Below, one piece after another: positions 1-8,527 of a DNA stretch of 64,000 nt; within the stretch, counting starts at the first letter, position 1, and each line of letters begins with the position of its first letter. The notes beneath the pieces are model-generated. The model made no database searches, was not told the origin of the DNA, and saw nothing but the letters and a program-made list of their open reading frames with translations. Origin of the DNA: Paracoccus methylovorus (GTDB lineage: Bacteria; Pseudomonadota; Alphaproteobacteria; Rhodobacterales; Rhodobacteraceae); NCBI RefSeq assembly GCF_016919705.1, contig NZ_CP070368.1, positions 2,092,501 through 2,156,500 on the forward strand, written 5' to 3'. Both the position numbers and the translations under genes were made by a program.

Positions 1-1949
1 CCCGGAGGCGCGCCGATCAGCCGCGCAACCGAGTGCTTTTCCATGAACTCGGACATATCGATCCGGACCATGGCGCTGTCATCGTCGAACAGGTACTCGG
101 CGATGGCCTTGGTCAGTTCGGTCTTGCCGACGCCGGTCGGGCCAAGGAACAGGAAGCTGCCCAAGGGTCGTTTCGGGTCGTTGAGTCCCGCCCGCGCACG
201 GCGCACGGCGTTCGAAACCGCCGTTACCGCCTCGGACTGGCCCAGGACGCGATTGCCCAGCACGTCCTCCATCTTCAAAAGCTTCTCGCGCTCGCCCTCC
301 AGCATCTTGCTGGTGGGGATGCCGGTCCAGCGTTCCACAACCTCGGCGATCTGCTCGGGGCGGACGGTTTCCTCGACCAGCAACTCGTCGTTGTTGCCTT
401 CGGCCTCGGTCAGTTGCCGCTCCAGCCCGGGGATGATGCCATAGCTAAGCTCGCCGGCGCGGGCCAGGTTGCCCTCGCGCTTGGCCTGATCCAGTTCGGC
501 ACGGGCACGGTCAAGCTGCTCCTTCAGCGTGCGCGAACCTTCCAGCTTGTCGCGTTCGGCCTGCCAGCGGGCGGTAAGCGAGGCTGATTCCTCTTGCAGT
601 TCCGACAATTGCCGTTCCAGCTTTTCCAGCCGGTCGCGCGAGGCCGCGTCGTCCTCTTTCTTCAGCGCCTCGGCCTCGATCTGCATTTGCAGGATCTGGC
701 GATCCAGCTGGTCGAGTTCCTCGGGCTTGCTGTCCACCTCCATGCGCAAGCGGCTTGCCGCCTCGTCCATCAGGTCGATGGCCTTGTCGGGCAGGAAACG
801 GTCGGTGATATAGCGATGCGACAGCGTCGCAGCGGCCACCAGCGCGGCGTCGCTGATACGGACACCGTGGTGCAGTTCGTATTTCTCCTTGATGCCGCGC
901 AGGATGCTGATCGTATCCTCGACCGTGGGTTCTTCGATCATGACCGGCTGGAAGCGCCGCGCCAGAGCCGCGTCCTTTTCGATATACTTGCGGTATTCAT
1001 CCAGCGTGGTCGCACCGACGCAATGCAACTCACCCCGGGCCAGCGCGGGCTTGATCAGGTTCGCCGCATCCATGGCGCCATCGGTCTTGCCGGCACCGAC
1101 CAGAACATGCAACTCATCGATGAACAGGACGATCTCGCCCGCCGCGTTCTCGATTTCCTTCAGGACGGATTTCAGCCGCTCTTCGAATTCGCCGCGATAT
1201 TTCGCACCGGCGATCAGCGCGCCCATGTCCAGCGCCCAAAGCTGCTTGTTACGCAAGGACTCGGGCACGTCGCCGTCGATGATACGCAGCGCCAGCCCCT
1301 CGGCGATGGCGGTCTTGCCCACGCCGGGCTCGCCGATCAGCACCGGGTTGTTCTTGGTGCGGCGGCTCAGCACCTGCATGGCACGGCGGATTTCCTCGTC
1401 CCGGCCAATGATCGGGTCGATTTTGCCTTCGGCCGCGGCCTCGGTCAGGTTGCGGGCATATTTCGACAGCGCCTCATAGCTGTCCTCGGCGCTGGCCGTA
1501 TCGGCGGTGCGCCCCTTGCGAATATCGTTGATCGCACCGTTCAGCGCCTGCGCGGTCACCTGCCCGGCGGCCAGCGCATCGCGGGCGTTGGTGTTGACGA
1601 TGGCCAGCGCGGTCAGCACCCGCTCGGCCGGGACGAAACTGTCGCCCGCCTTCTTGGCCAGCTTCTCGGCCTCGTCCAGCACACGGACCATGCTGGGATC
1701 GACATAGACCTGCCCCTGCCCGCCGCTGACCTTGGGCTGCTTGGCCACGGCCTGATCGACGGCCTGCCGCACGGCCTGGGCATCGCCCCCGGCCCGCGTG
1801 ATCAGATTGCTGGCAAAGCCCTGTTCGTCGTCCATCAGCGCCTTCAGCAGATGCTCGGGCATCACGCGCTGGTTTTCCTCGCGGATAGCGATCGTTTGGG
1901 CCGCTTGCAGGAAACCGCGCGACCGTTCCGTGAATTTTTCCATATCCAT
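1..1949 (-). CDS. clpB: ATP-dependent chaperone ClpB (C-terminus outside window)
   Basis: Disaggregase of the Hsp100/AAA+ family that works with DnaK to rescue aggregated proteins in the cytoplasm. Read on the minus strand, the protein begins [15 protein letters not shown] and has the Clp N-terminal repeat domain. The first Walker A (GEPGVGKT) is coded near 1312-1340, the long coiled-coil middle domain lies at about 520-800, and the second Walker A (GPTGVGKT) is near 117-145. About 649 codons are present against roughly 860 in the family, so the end of AAA-2 and the C-terminal domain lie beyond the left edge. ATG at 1949 is preceded by an AGGAAAGG-type ribosome site. Reading frame is intact throughout. 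Confidence 0.97.
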   Translation of the reverse strand, partial: MDMEKFTERSRGFLQAAQTIAIREENQRVMPEHLLKALMDDEQGFASNLITRAGGDAQAVRQAVDQAVAKQPKVSGGQGQVYVDPSMVRVLDEAEKLAKKAGDSFVPAERVLTALAIVNTNARDALAAGQVTAQALNGAINDIRKGRTADTASAEDSYEALSKYARNLTEAAAEGKIDPIIGRDEEIRRAMQVLSRRTKNNPVLIGEPGVGKTAIAEGLALRIIDGDVPESLRNKQLWALDMGALIAGAKYRGEFEERLKSVLKEIENAAGEIVLFIDELHVLVGAGKTDGAMDAANLIKPALARGELHCVGATTLDEYRKYIEKDAALARRFQPVMIEEPTVEDTISILRGIKEKYELHHGVRISDAALVAAATLSHRYITDRFLPDKAIDLMDEAASRLRMEVDSKPEELDQLDRQILQMQIEAEALKKEDDAASRDRLEKLERQLSELQEESASLTARWQAERDKLEGSRTLKEQLDRARAELDQAKREGNLARAGELSYGIIPGLERQLTEAEGNNDELLVEETVRPEQIAEVVERWTGIPTSKMLEGEREKLLKMEDVLGNRVLGQSEAVTAVSNAVRRARAGLNDPKRPLGSFLFLGPTGVGKTELTKAIAEYLFDDDSAMVRIDMSEFMEKHSVARLIGAPP

Positions 1950-2102
1950 ATGAAAATCCTTTCCTAAGCCCCCGGTTTGAATCGCCCGCTTTGGCACGAT
2001 CCGGCTCGGGTCCTGTCAGTCACATGGGCAGGAACAAACGGGGTTTCAAGACAATCCGTTCCCGCCTATAAGCAGCCCGTTTGTCGCAGCCCGAGGTGAA
2101 AT

Positions 2103-2795
2103 ATGGACGACCGTCTGATCGTGGCGCTGGACGTGCCGAACGCGCTGGCCGGGTTGGAACTGGCCGGAAAGATCGGCGATGCCGCCAGCTTTTACAAGAT
2201 CGGCCTTGGGATGCTGACCGGGGGCGGGCTGGCGCTTGCCAATGAGCTGAAGCAGGAACACGGCAAGCGCATCTTTCTGGACATGAAGTTCTTCGACATC
2301 GGCGCCACGGTCGAGGCAGCGGTCCGTGGCATCGCGCAATACGACCTTGATTTCCTGACCGTGCATGGCGACCCGCATGTGGTGCGCGCGGCGAAACAAG
2401 GGGCGGCAGGCTCGGGTATGAAAATCCTGGCGGTAACCGTCCTGACCTCGCTGGACCGGGCCGATCTGGATGCCGGGATGATCGTGCCGGGCGATCTGGC
2501 CGAAATCGTCGCCACCCGCGCCGCCCGCGCATTCGAGGCCGGCGCCGACGGCGTCATCGCCAGCCCGCGCGAGGCGGGACTGATCAGCGCCCTGCCCGAG
2601 GCCGAGGGCCGACTGATCGTGACCCCCGGTGTGCGCCCGGCAGGCAGCGACGCCGGCGACCAGAAACGGATCGAGACCCCGGCCACCGCCATCGCCAATG
2701 GCGCCGACCATATCGTTGTCGGCCGGCCGATCTGGAAGGCCGCGGACCCCCGCGCCGCAGCGCAGGCCATCACGGCAGAACTGACCGGCCTGTAA
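2103..2795 (+). CDS. pyrF: Orotidine 5'-phosphate decarboxylase
   Basis: Last step of de novo UMP synthesis: decarboxylates OMP to UMP. The 230-residue protein has the expected N-terminus (DRLIVALDVP), the catalytic DMKFFDIG motif around residues 60-67 with the Lys/Asp charge network, and the phosphate-binding C-terminal segment (VTPGVRP, then VVGRPIW). Length is normal for the bacterial short family. GAGGTGA sits just before ATG 2103. It is divergent from clpB, with about 150 bp of shared promoter space, and converges with the glutathione transferase so that the two stop codons abut. Confidence 0.97.
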   Translation: MDDRLIVALDVPNALAGLELAGKIGDAASFYKIGLGMLTGGGLALANELKQEHGKRIFLDMKFFDIGATVEAAVRGIAQYDLDFLTVHGDPHVVRAAKQGAAGSGMKILAVTVLTSLDRADLDAGMIVPGDLAEIVATRAARAFEAGADGVIASPREAGLISALPEAEGRLIVTPGVRPAGSDAGDQKRIETPATAIANGADHIVVGRPIWKAADPRAAAQAITAELTGL

Positions 2796-3425
2796 TCAGC
2801 CGAAATTGCGCTGAAAGACCGGGGCCAGATCCTCTCGTGCCGCCGTGGCCGAGGCGATGGCCCAGACCTTGGGCGTATTCGCTGCGAACCATTCCGGTCC
2901 GGGCTTCCAGTTGCTCATGACGGCAACATATATGTCCAGCACCGAGAATCGCTGACCCAGGAACCACGGTGCGCCAGCAGCCCCCTCCAGCGCCAGCCAC
3001 AGTTCTTGCAGCCGCGCAGTGGTGGCCTCGCCCAGTTCCTTTTGTGCCGCCGGATCGGTCAGGAAGCGCGCCGGATCGTCGCCAAAGGTGAAGCAGGGAT
3101 AGACCTGCGCCACGAGAAAGATCAGCCAGCGCAGGAAACGCGGCCGCTCCGCTGACCTGACATCGGGCACCAGATCGTCCCGCTCGGTCATATCGGCCAG
3201 ATACAGCGTGATCGCTGCGCTTTCCGACAGAACCCGGCCGTCGGGCAGGATCAGAACCGGGATCTGGCCTGCCGGACTGATTCGCATCAACTCGCGCCGG
3301 GCGGCCGGATCAAGGAACAGGTCCGCGACCTCGATCCTCTCGACCTCAAGCCCGTAATGGGCAAACTGCGCCTCGACGATGGCCGAGCCCCAGCCGTTGC
3401 GACGGTAAAGCTGCATCCGGGACAT
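2796..3425 (-). CDS. Glutathione S-transferase family protein
   Basis: Thioredoxin-fold N-terminal domain (MSRMQLYRRN, then AGQIPVLILPDG with the cis-Pro, then SAAITLYLAD, the Glu/Ser-type glutathione gamma-glutamyl binding SESAA) followed by an all-helical C-terminal domain. 209 residues is normal for cytosolic bacterial GSTs. ATG 3425 was chosen over the upstream in-frame 3455 because a GGAGA site lies just before it. Substrate is unknown. Similar single GSTs usually act in stress or electrophile detoxification, which is inference here. Confidence 0.88.
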   Translation of the reverse strand: MSRMQLYRRNGWGSAIVEAQFAHYGLEVERIEVADLFLDPAARRELMRISPAGQIPVLILPDGRVLSESAAITLYLADMTERDDLVPDVRSAERPRFLRWLIFLVAQVYPCFTFGDDPARFLTDPAAQKELGEATTARLQELWLALEGAAGAPWFLGQRFSVLDIYVAVMSNWKPGPEWFAANTPKVWAIASATAAREDLAPVFQRNFG

Positions 3426-3451
3426 GGTGTCTCCTTCCTGTCGATGGCCGA

Positions 3452-3880
3452 TCATAGACGATTCTCAAATCCCGCGCCCGATTCGCCAAGAACAAGTCGC
3501 ACGCGATCCCGAAAATGCGGCACGGCGCGCGGATGGCACAGGAATTCCGCAATCGGCATCATGCGCCATTCCTGCCCCTCGTCGCCAAAGCGGATGGCGG
3601 CGATCTCGGACGCAGTGATGGTGCCGCGAAACAGCCATGACGGGCACCCCGGCTGAGAGGCGGCGGCAAAAATCCGCCCCTCAAGCCGCCCGGCAGGAAA
3701 CCGCAGCCCGAATTCCTCGTCCAGTTCGCGCAGGGCGCATTCGACGGGCGTCTCGCCCGGTTCGGCCCCGCCGCCCGGCAAATCCCAATGTGCCGGAAAG
3801 GGAATCCAGTCGTAATCGTCGCGCAGGCAGGTCAGCAGGCACGAGCCATGCGTCAGCAGCAGCTTGGCACCGGCAAAGCC
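3452..3880 (-). CDS. Nudix hydrolase, start codon unclear
   Basis: A clear Nudix box (GGGAEPGE, then RELDEEFGL, matching GX5EX7REUXEEXGU) with a DLPGGG lead-in typical of ADP-ribose/8-oxo-dGTP-type pyrophosphohydrolases. Homology-like sequence (GAKLLL, CLLTCLRDDY, WIPFPAHWDLPGG) continues upstream of the first usable codon (TTG at 3781, inside the Nudix box lead-in). Between that point and the in-frame stop at 3917-3919 there is no ATG, GTG or TTG. The reading frame runs back to the stop of the NfeD gene (3880), so translation may be coupled to it or use a rare start such as CTG. The start given here is only the likely N-terminal limit. Substrate unknown. Confidence 0.7.
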   Translation of the reverse strand, partial: GFAGAKLLLTHGSCLLTCLRDDYDWIPFPAHWDLPGGGAEPGETPVECALRELDEEFGLRFPAGRLEGRIFAAASQPGCPSWLFRGTITASEIAAIRFGDEGQEWRMMPIAEFLCHPRAVPHFRDRVRLVLGESGAGFENRL

Positions 3881-4152
3881 TAGTTGTCGTTGATATCGCG
3901 GGTCCAGCGGCGCACCTCACCCCGGTTCTTGCCAAAGACGCGACGCAACACCAGCCAGATCACGCCGGTCAGGATCGCGGTGACCACCAGCGCCCAAGGC
4001 AGCCCGCCGCCCCACAGGCCCAGCACGAGGGCCAGCCCCATCAGCAGCACGGCACCGGCCAGACCAAGAAAGAACCAGCCCGGCAGCACCAGCTCCAGCG
4101 CAGCCAGAATCAGCGCCGCAATGATCCAGATCCAACCGTTCGCCCAGCTCAT
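3880..4152 (-). CDS. NfeD-family small membrane protein
   Basis: Ninety residues with two or three hydrophobic helices (WIWIIAALILAALELVLPGWFFLGLAGAV..., then WALVVTAILTGVIWLVL) and a basic tail. This is the short NfeD1b type, which lacks the protease and OB domains and is coded next to an SPFH protein. It overlaps the SPFH gene by 4 nt (ATGA), a pairing conserved across bacteria. NfeD/SPFH pairs are thought to organise membrane microdomains, but a specific role here cannot be read from sequence. Confidence 0.88.
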   Translation of the reverse strand: MSWANGWIWIIAALILAALELVLPGWFFLGLAGAVLLMGLALVLGLWGGGLPWALVVTAILTGVIWLVLRRVFGKNRGEVRRWTRDINDN

Positions 4153-5036
4153 TTGGTCCCCCGCAGCATGCGGAACGCGTCACCCAGCGCTTCGACCGCC
4201 GAGGCAGGGACGATCACGGTCTGCTTGCCCTGCCCCTTGCCGACTTCGGCCAGCACCTCGACCTGGCGCATGGCCACCTGATACTGCGCCGCCTCGATCC
4301 CGCCGTCCCGGATCGCGGTGGCGATGGCGGCTGTGGCATAGGCTTCGGCATCGGCCAGCAGACGCTTGGCCTTGGACTGCTGCTCGGCGGCGTAAAGATC
4401 GCCGTCGGCGGCCAGTTCCACCGCGCGGCGGCGGCCCTCGGCCTCGGTCACCTGGGCACGGCGGGCACGTTCGGCATTAAGCTGCTGCAACATGGCGGCC
4501 CGCGTCGCTTCGTCCAGATTGACGTCCAGAATCTCGGCCCGCGTCACCTCGATGCCCCAGTCATCGACGATATTGGCCAACGAATCGCGAATACGCTCGA
4601 TCAACTGTGCACGGTTTGACTGCACCTGATCCAGTTCCAGCGTGCCGATTTCCGAACGCACGATCCCCGCCACCGTCGTGGCGATCGCCGCATCCACGTC
4701 GCGAATGCGATAGACGGTCTTTTCCGGCTCGATGATGCGATAGAAGACGCTGGTTTCGACCTGCACCAGCACGTTGTCGGCGGTGATCGCATCCTGTCGC
4801 GAGGTCGGCAACTGACGTTCCAGCACCGAGATCCGATGCGCGACCCGATCAAGGAAGGGGACGATGAAATTGATCCCCGGCCCCAAAACCGCATGCAGCC
4901 GGCCAAAGCGTTCCACGACGTATTTTTCCGATTGCGGGACGATGCGGACGGCGCGGCCCACGGCAAGCAGGATCACGAACGCCAGTACGATCAGGGCGAT
5001 GTTCTGGCCAATCAGGTCGGCTAATTCGGGCGGCAT
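4149..5036 (-). CDS. SPFH/stomatin-like membrane protein (QmcA type)
   Basis: A 295-residue SPFH/band-7 protein. N-terminal membrane anchor (IALIVLAFVILLAVGRAV), then the band-7 core (VVERFGRLHAVLGPGINFIVPFLDRV, split here for length), a charged coiled coil rich in Glu/Ala/Arg (AERARRAQVTEAEGRRRAVE) and a C-terminal segment. Bacterial QmcA/paraslipins form large oligomeric cages in the inner membrane, often around FtsH. AAGGAAAGG precedes ATG 5036. Translationally coupled to the downstream NfeD-like gene. Confidence 0.92.
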   Translation of the reverse strand: MPPELADLIGQNIALIVLAFVILLAVGRAVRIVPQSEKYVVERFGRLHAVLGPGINFIVPFLDRVAHRISVLERQLPTSRQDAITADNVLVQVETSVFYRIIEPEKTVYRIRDVDAAIATTVAGIVRSEIGTLELDQVQSNRAQLIERIRDSLANIVDDWGIEVTRAEILDVNLDEATRAAMLQQLNAERARRAQVTEAEGRRRAVELAADGDLYAAEQQSKAKRLLADAEAYATAAIATAIRDGGIEAAQYQVAMRQVEVLAEVGKGQGKQTVIVPASAVEALGDAFRMLRGTK

Positions 5037-5054
5037 CGCAATTCCTTTCCTTGG

Positions 5055-5918
5055 TCACTCGGCGGCGATTGCCGCATCGCTGGCGTCCGGTCGCAGCCGC
5101 GCCAGCCGCGTGATGACGCGGGTGAAGCGGGACTGGAACAGGTCGAAATCCGGCCGCGGCTCGATCCGCCGCTCGTCCATGTAAAGCGAGCGGTCCAGTT
5201 CAAGTTGCACCACATGGACATTATTGCGCGGCCGGCCATAGGTCTGGGTGATATAGGCCCCCGAAAAAGGGGAATTGCGTCGCAGCCGGAACCCTTCGGC
5301 CGTCACCGCCTCGGCCACGCCCGCGCTGATCCGCGGCGCGGCCGAGACGCCGTTGCGATCCCCCAGCACCATGTCGGGGCGCGGGCGCGGCAAATGCGTC
5401 AGTGCGTCACGCGGCATGGAATGCATATCGATCAGCAAGGCACCGCCGAACCGGGCCACCGCCGATTCGATCAGGGCTGAAAGCGCACGGTGATAGGGAT
5501 GCCACAGCCGCGAGATGCGCTGATCCGCCTCTTCCAGCGGGATCGGCCGGTCGTGGATGGCGCGCCCTTGTGAGACGACGCGTGGAATCACCCCCAGCCC
5601 CGCCATGATGCGCGGATTGGTCATCGCCGGCATCGCGCCCGAGACCACCAGCGGGTCGATTTCCTCGGGGCCGCGATTAAGGTCCACCACGCAACGCGGC
5701 ACCCGCGCGGTCAGCACCATGGCACCATGATCCAGCGCCGGAGCGACCAGCCGGTCCACGAAAGCATCCTCGGACGAGCGCAACTGCTGCGCATCCAGCC
5801 GCGATTCGGCCAGGAACCATTCGGGATAGGCCCGTCCCGAATGCGGCGAGGCAAAGATCACCCCACCCAGCCATTCTTGGGGCCGTATCAGATCGAAAGT
5901 TGGCTCTTCGCTGATCAT
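5055..5918 (-). CDS. N-formylglutamate amidohydrolase family protein
   Basis: A 287-residue FGase-family zinc hydrolase: PHSGRAYP near the N-terminus, a DLNRGPEEIDP segment, LLIDMHSMP (metal/catalytic His-Asp region) and ELDRSLYMDE near the C-terminus. The family hydrolyses N-formyl-L-glutamate in the formimino-type histidine degradation route. There are no hut genes nearby, so the real substrate could be another N-acyl amino acid. Only 18 nt separate it from the SPFH gene, so the four minus-strand genes may be co-transcribed. Confidence 0.88.
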   Translation of the reverse strand: MISEEPTFDLIRPQEWLGGVIFASPHSGRAYPEWFLAESRLDAQQLRSSEDAFVDRLVAPALDHGAMVLTARVPRCVVDLNRGPEEIDPLVVSGAMPAMTNPRIMAGLGVIPRVVSQGRAIHDRPIPLEEADQRISRLWHPYHRALSALIESAVARFGGALLIDMHSMPRDALTHLPRPRPDMVLGDRNGVSAAPRISAGVAEAVTAEGFRLRRNSPFSGAYITQTYGRPRNNVHVVQLELDRSLYMDERRIEPRPDFDLFQSRFTRVITRLARLRPDASDAAIAAE

Positions 5919-6102
5919 CCCTTGGCGTTCCCCGACGGCACGACCGCAACCATTTCTGGCCGGTCAGGTCAGAAGGTTTATAAACCATGATCGACCAAGG
6001 CCAATAGCCGTCGATTGAGGGCTTGAAACCCTTTGGCGAGATAGCTATAGACACGCCGATCAAGGCGATCTGGCCGCGCAAGCTGACAGAATCACCTGTG
6101 GA

Positions 6103-6177
6103 GGGCGGTTAGCTCAGCGGTAGAGCACTACGTTGACATCGTAGTGGCCACTGGTTCGATCCCAGTACCGCCCACCA
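6103..6177 (+). tRNA. tRNA-Val (GAC)
   Basis: A full cloverleaf in 75 nt with encoded CCA. The acceptor 5' strand GGGCGGT pairs with ACCGCCC before ACCA. There is a D arm with AGCTCAGCGGTAGAG, an anticodon stem CTACG/CGTAG around loop TTGACAT (anticodon GAC at 6135-6137, reading GUC valine codons), and a T arm with GGTTCGATCCC. It stands alone ahead of rpmJ. Confidence 0.97.
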
Positions 6178-6260
6178 TTCAATTCGCGCCCCCGGGCTTT
6201 CCGGGGGTATTTCGTTTTCAAGGCGCGACCCTAGCGATGCGCCGCGATAGGAGAAGACCG

Positions 6261-6386
6261 ATGAAGGTTCGCAATTCGCTCCGCTCGCTCAAGAGCCGCC
6301 ACCGTGACTGTCAGGTCGTGCGCCGTAAAGGCCGCATCTACATCATCAACAAGACCAACCCGCGCTTCAAGGCCCGTCAGGGCTGA
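6261..6386 (+). CDS. rpmJ: 50S ribosomal protein L36, zinc-free form
   Basis: Forty-one residues ending [12 protein letters not shown], the standard L36 tail; the start [17 protein letters not shown] is the alphaproteobacterial type. Only one cysteine is present and the CxxC...C...H zinc site is missing, so this is the C-minus paralogue, which needs no zinc. ATG 6261 follows a GGAGAAG site. It is a single-gene unit ending in a strong hairpin. Confidence 0.96.
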   Translation: MKVRNSLRSLKSRHRDCQVVRRKGRIYIINKTNPRFKARQG

Positions 6387-6412
6387 GAGCTGGCAACTTT
6401 GCCGATTTTGAA

Positions 6413-6444
6413 GAACGCCCGCAGGCCCCGTGCCGCGGGCGTTC
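6413..6444 (+). terminator. Hairpin terminator after rpmJ
   Basis: A perfect 10-bp stem (GAACGCCCGC at 6413-6422 with GCGGGCGTTC at 6435-6444) around a 12-nt loop, 27 nt after the rpmJ stop. The trailing T-tract is weak (TGCTATTCTTT), so termination strength is uncertain. Confidence 0.75.
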
Positions 6445-6465
6445 TGCTATTCTTTGCCGGGTTCG

Positions 6466-6515
6466 GTGGGGGCTGACTGCCCCCACACCCCCGTGGGTAT
6501 TTCCACAACGAAGAA
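6466..6515. repeat. Copy of a dispersed palindromic intergenic element
   Basis: A hairpin GTGGGGGC-N5-GCCCCCAC (6466-6486) followed by ACCCCCGTGGGTATTTCC and ACAACGAAGAA. The same arrangement recurs at 13084-13138 with the same 8-bp stem, then ACCCCCGCGGGATATTTG and a GAAGAA end. Function unknown. Confidence 0.65.
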
Positions 6516-6771
6516 GATCGCGCACATGGCGGGTCGGGATGGCCTTCATTCTGCGCAGCAAAGCAGCGGCACGGCGAAATCTGATGCGCTGTCTGGCAAG
6601 GGGGGTAGCGTCTGAAATCTGGGCGCGCGAGGCCCGGCTTAGCGACACTGCGGATGAGCAGGCAGGGCATGATCCCGGGCAGGCGCGGCAAGCAGCACAA
6701 ATCCCATCGGTAAAGTTTGCTGCGGCTATATTGCCGCGGTTGAAGAGAGCGAGGGGGGCTGCCCGCCCATC
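6516..6771. other. Intergenic stretch with no supported gene
   Basis: Together with the hairpin and repeat this makes a 385-bp gap between rpmJ and the caspase-like gene. Short open frames on both strands show no recognisable motif, no good ribosome site and no codon bias matching the neighbours. I see no gene here. It is the downstream side of both flanking genes. Confidence 0.6.
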
Positions 6772-8499
6772 TTAGCGCAGGACATCCGTCAGCAGACGCG
6801 AAACCGTCTGCTGGGTGACGTAGCCGGTAACCCGCAGGTTGCGCGTCGCCTGATAGCGACGCAGGGCCGCGCGGGTTTCCTCGGTAAATTCGCCGTCGAC
6901 CGGACCGGGCTGCATGCCCGCGACGCGCAGCCGTTCTTCGATAAGGCGGCGGGTTGAAGGGGTCAGGTCCAGCGAAGCCTCTTCCCGCCGGGCAGCCTCG
7001 GTCCCGGCGCGCAGGGTGGTAAGGCGTTCGCGCGCCTCGGCAGCCTGCGCACCTTGTGGGAAACGCTCCAGATAGGTTTCGTAAGCTGCGGCCGAGCCCT
7101 GACGACGGGCCCAGCCCCATGTCGCCGCATCGCCGCGCGGGGTATCGGGACCGGCGCCTGCCTCGGTCAGTTGACGGCGTGCCGCATCTGCATGAAGCCC
7201 TTGGGGATAGCGGCGCAGATAGGCGCGTAGCCCCTCGGTATCCCCGCTGGCTCCGGTCTCTTGCCACCAAGCGCGATCCTGGGCCGCAGTCTCGGCAGCG
7301 CGGCGTTCGGCCTGCGCAGCGATCATCCTCAGTTGAGACGAGGTCAGATAGCCGGTCACCGGCAAGTTGTTGCCACGCTGCCAGCCAGAGAGAGCAAGCC
7401 TTGTGCGGGGGCCGAAAACACCGTCAACCGCGCCCGGTTGCTGGCCCAGCAGCGACAGCTTGCGCTGAATGGCGCCGCGCTCGGCCGGTCCAAGGCCAAG
7501 GGCCTGTTCGGCCGCCGCCCCCGTTGGGATCTGCGGTGCGATGGGCCGCGTAGGTGGCGCGGGGCGCAGTTCGGCCATCCGCTTGCGGGCAGCACCCACA
7601 TAGCGTCCGATGGGGAAATCCTTCAGATAGGCCGAATATGCGGGGGCGGTGTCGGCAGCCAAGGCATCCGCCCATGCCGCACGGTCCGCATTCCGCACCC
7701 CCGGCGCACGGCCGATCTGTACCAGCCGCAAGCGCGCGGGCACGGCATAAACCCCGGAAGGAAAGCGCGACAGATAGTCCTGATAGGCGCCCGCGCTGTC
7801 TGCTACTGCCGCCTCGGCCCAGGCGTCGTGATCTGCATTCAGCGCATCGGAATTCTTGCGAAACGGCGCAAGCGTCAGATCGGCCGCATTCTGGGGCAGC
7901 AAGGCAAGCGCGCGATCGGCAGCCGCGGTCTGGGCCGCCGTGTCGCCGCCAAGCAAACGCATCATAGCCCGGGCGCCGGCCTCGGGCGTGCCGGTCATGA
8001 CCCAGACGGAATCGGGCGGCGCAAGAGTGCCAATGCCATTTTCCAGCCCAAAACGATGGGGCATCTGCTGCCCGTCGGTGCCAAGGATCAGCACCGAGCC
8101 CGGATCGCCCCCGGCCAGCAGCCGCATGACCAGCGACAGCGGCACACCCTGCATCGCGACCGTCATGGTGCCGGGTGAATCGACATCGGTGCCCATGAAC
8201 CATGTTTCGGTCGCATCGTGCAAAAAGCGGCCGTTCAACGCCACGATGCGCGCCCCGGGATCGACATCGGCACGGACCAGCGACTCGATCAGTCGGCGCA
8301 GCGGCCCCGCCTCCAGGTCCACGCCTTGCTGCGTGGTAAAGCCCGCCTCGCGCAGGGCGTTTCCCAGCGCACTGGTGTCCGAGCCTGCCAGATCGGGGGC
8401 GCTGCGATAATCGGCATTGCCGATGATAAGCGCGCGATTCTCGGCCCAGGCGGGCGCGGACCCGATCAGAGCGGCAAGCAGGACGGCAGCAATACGCAT
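6772..8499 (-). CDS. Secreted caspase-like pseudoenzyme with peptidoglycan-binding domains
   Basis: A 575-residue exported protein. Signal peptide to about residue 19 (ending PAWA). Residues ~20-195 follow the caspase/metacaspase fold (RALIIGNADYRSAPDL, then LREAGF). The place of the catalytic His (normally YYAGHG) reads VALNGRFLHD, and the place of the catalytic Cys (normally DACR) reads ILGTDGQQ, so the dyad is absent. Then come two ~38-residue helical repeats (AYQDYLSRFPSG, AYSAYLKDFPIG), a peptidoglycan_binding_1 domain (~340-393, GAVDGVFGPRTRLAL), two more repeats (LRAYLRRYPQG, AYETYLERFPQG) and a second peptidoglycan_binding_1 domain at the C-terminus (GPVDGEFTEETRAAL). Likely periplasmic and wall-bound; role unknown. 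It stands alone, 28 bp downstream of the ligase gene. Confidence 0.82.
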   Translation of the reverse strand: MRIAAVLLAALIGSAPAWAENRALIIGNADYRSAPDLAGSDTSALGNALREAGFTTQQGVDLEAGPLRRLIESLVRADVDPGARIVALNGRFLHDATETWFMGTDVDSPGTMTVAMQGVPLSLVMRLLAGGDPGSVLILGTDGQQMPHRFGLENGIGTLAPPDSVWVMTGTPEAGARAMMRLLGGDTAAQTAAADRALALLPQNAADLTLAPFRKNSDALNADHDAWAEAAVADSAGAYQDYLSRFPSGVYAVPARLRLVQIGRAPGVRNADRAAWADALAADTAPAYSAYLKDFPIGRYVGAARKRMAELRPAPPTRPIAPQIPTGAAAEQALGLGPAERGAIQRKLSLLGQQPGAVDGVFGPRTRLALSGWQRGNNLPVTGYLTSSQLRMIAAQAERRAAETAAQDRAWWQETGASGDTEGLRAYLRRYPQGLHADAARRQLTEAGAGPDTPRGDAATWGWARRQGSAAAYETYLERFPQGAQAAEARERLTTLRAGTEAARREEASLDLTPSTRRLIEERLRVAGMQPGPVDGEFTEETRAALRRYQATRNLRVTGYVTQQTVSRLLTDVLR

Positions 8500-8527
8500 C
8501 GGGCGACCTTATTCCGGAGGGCCGGAA

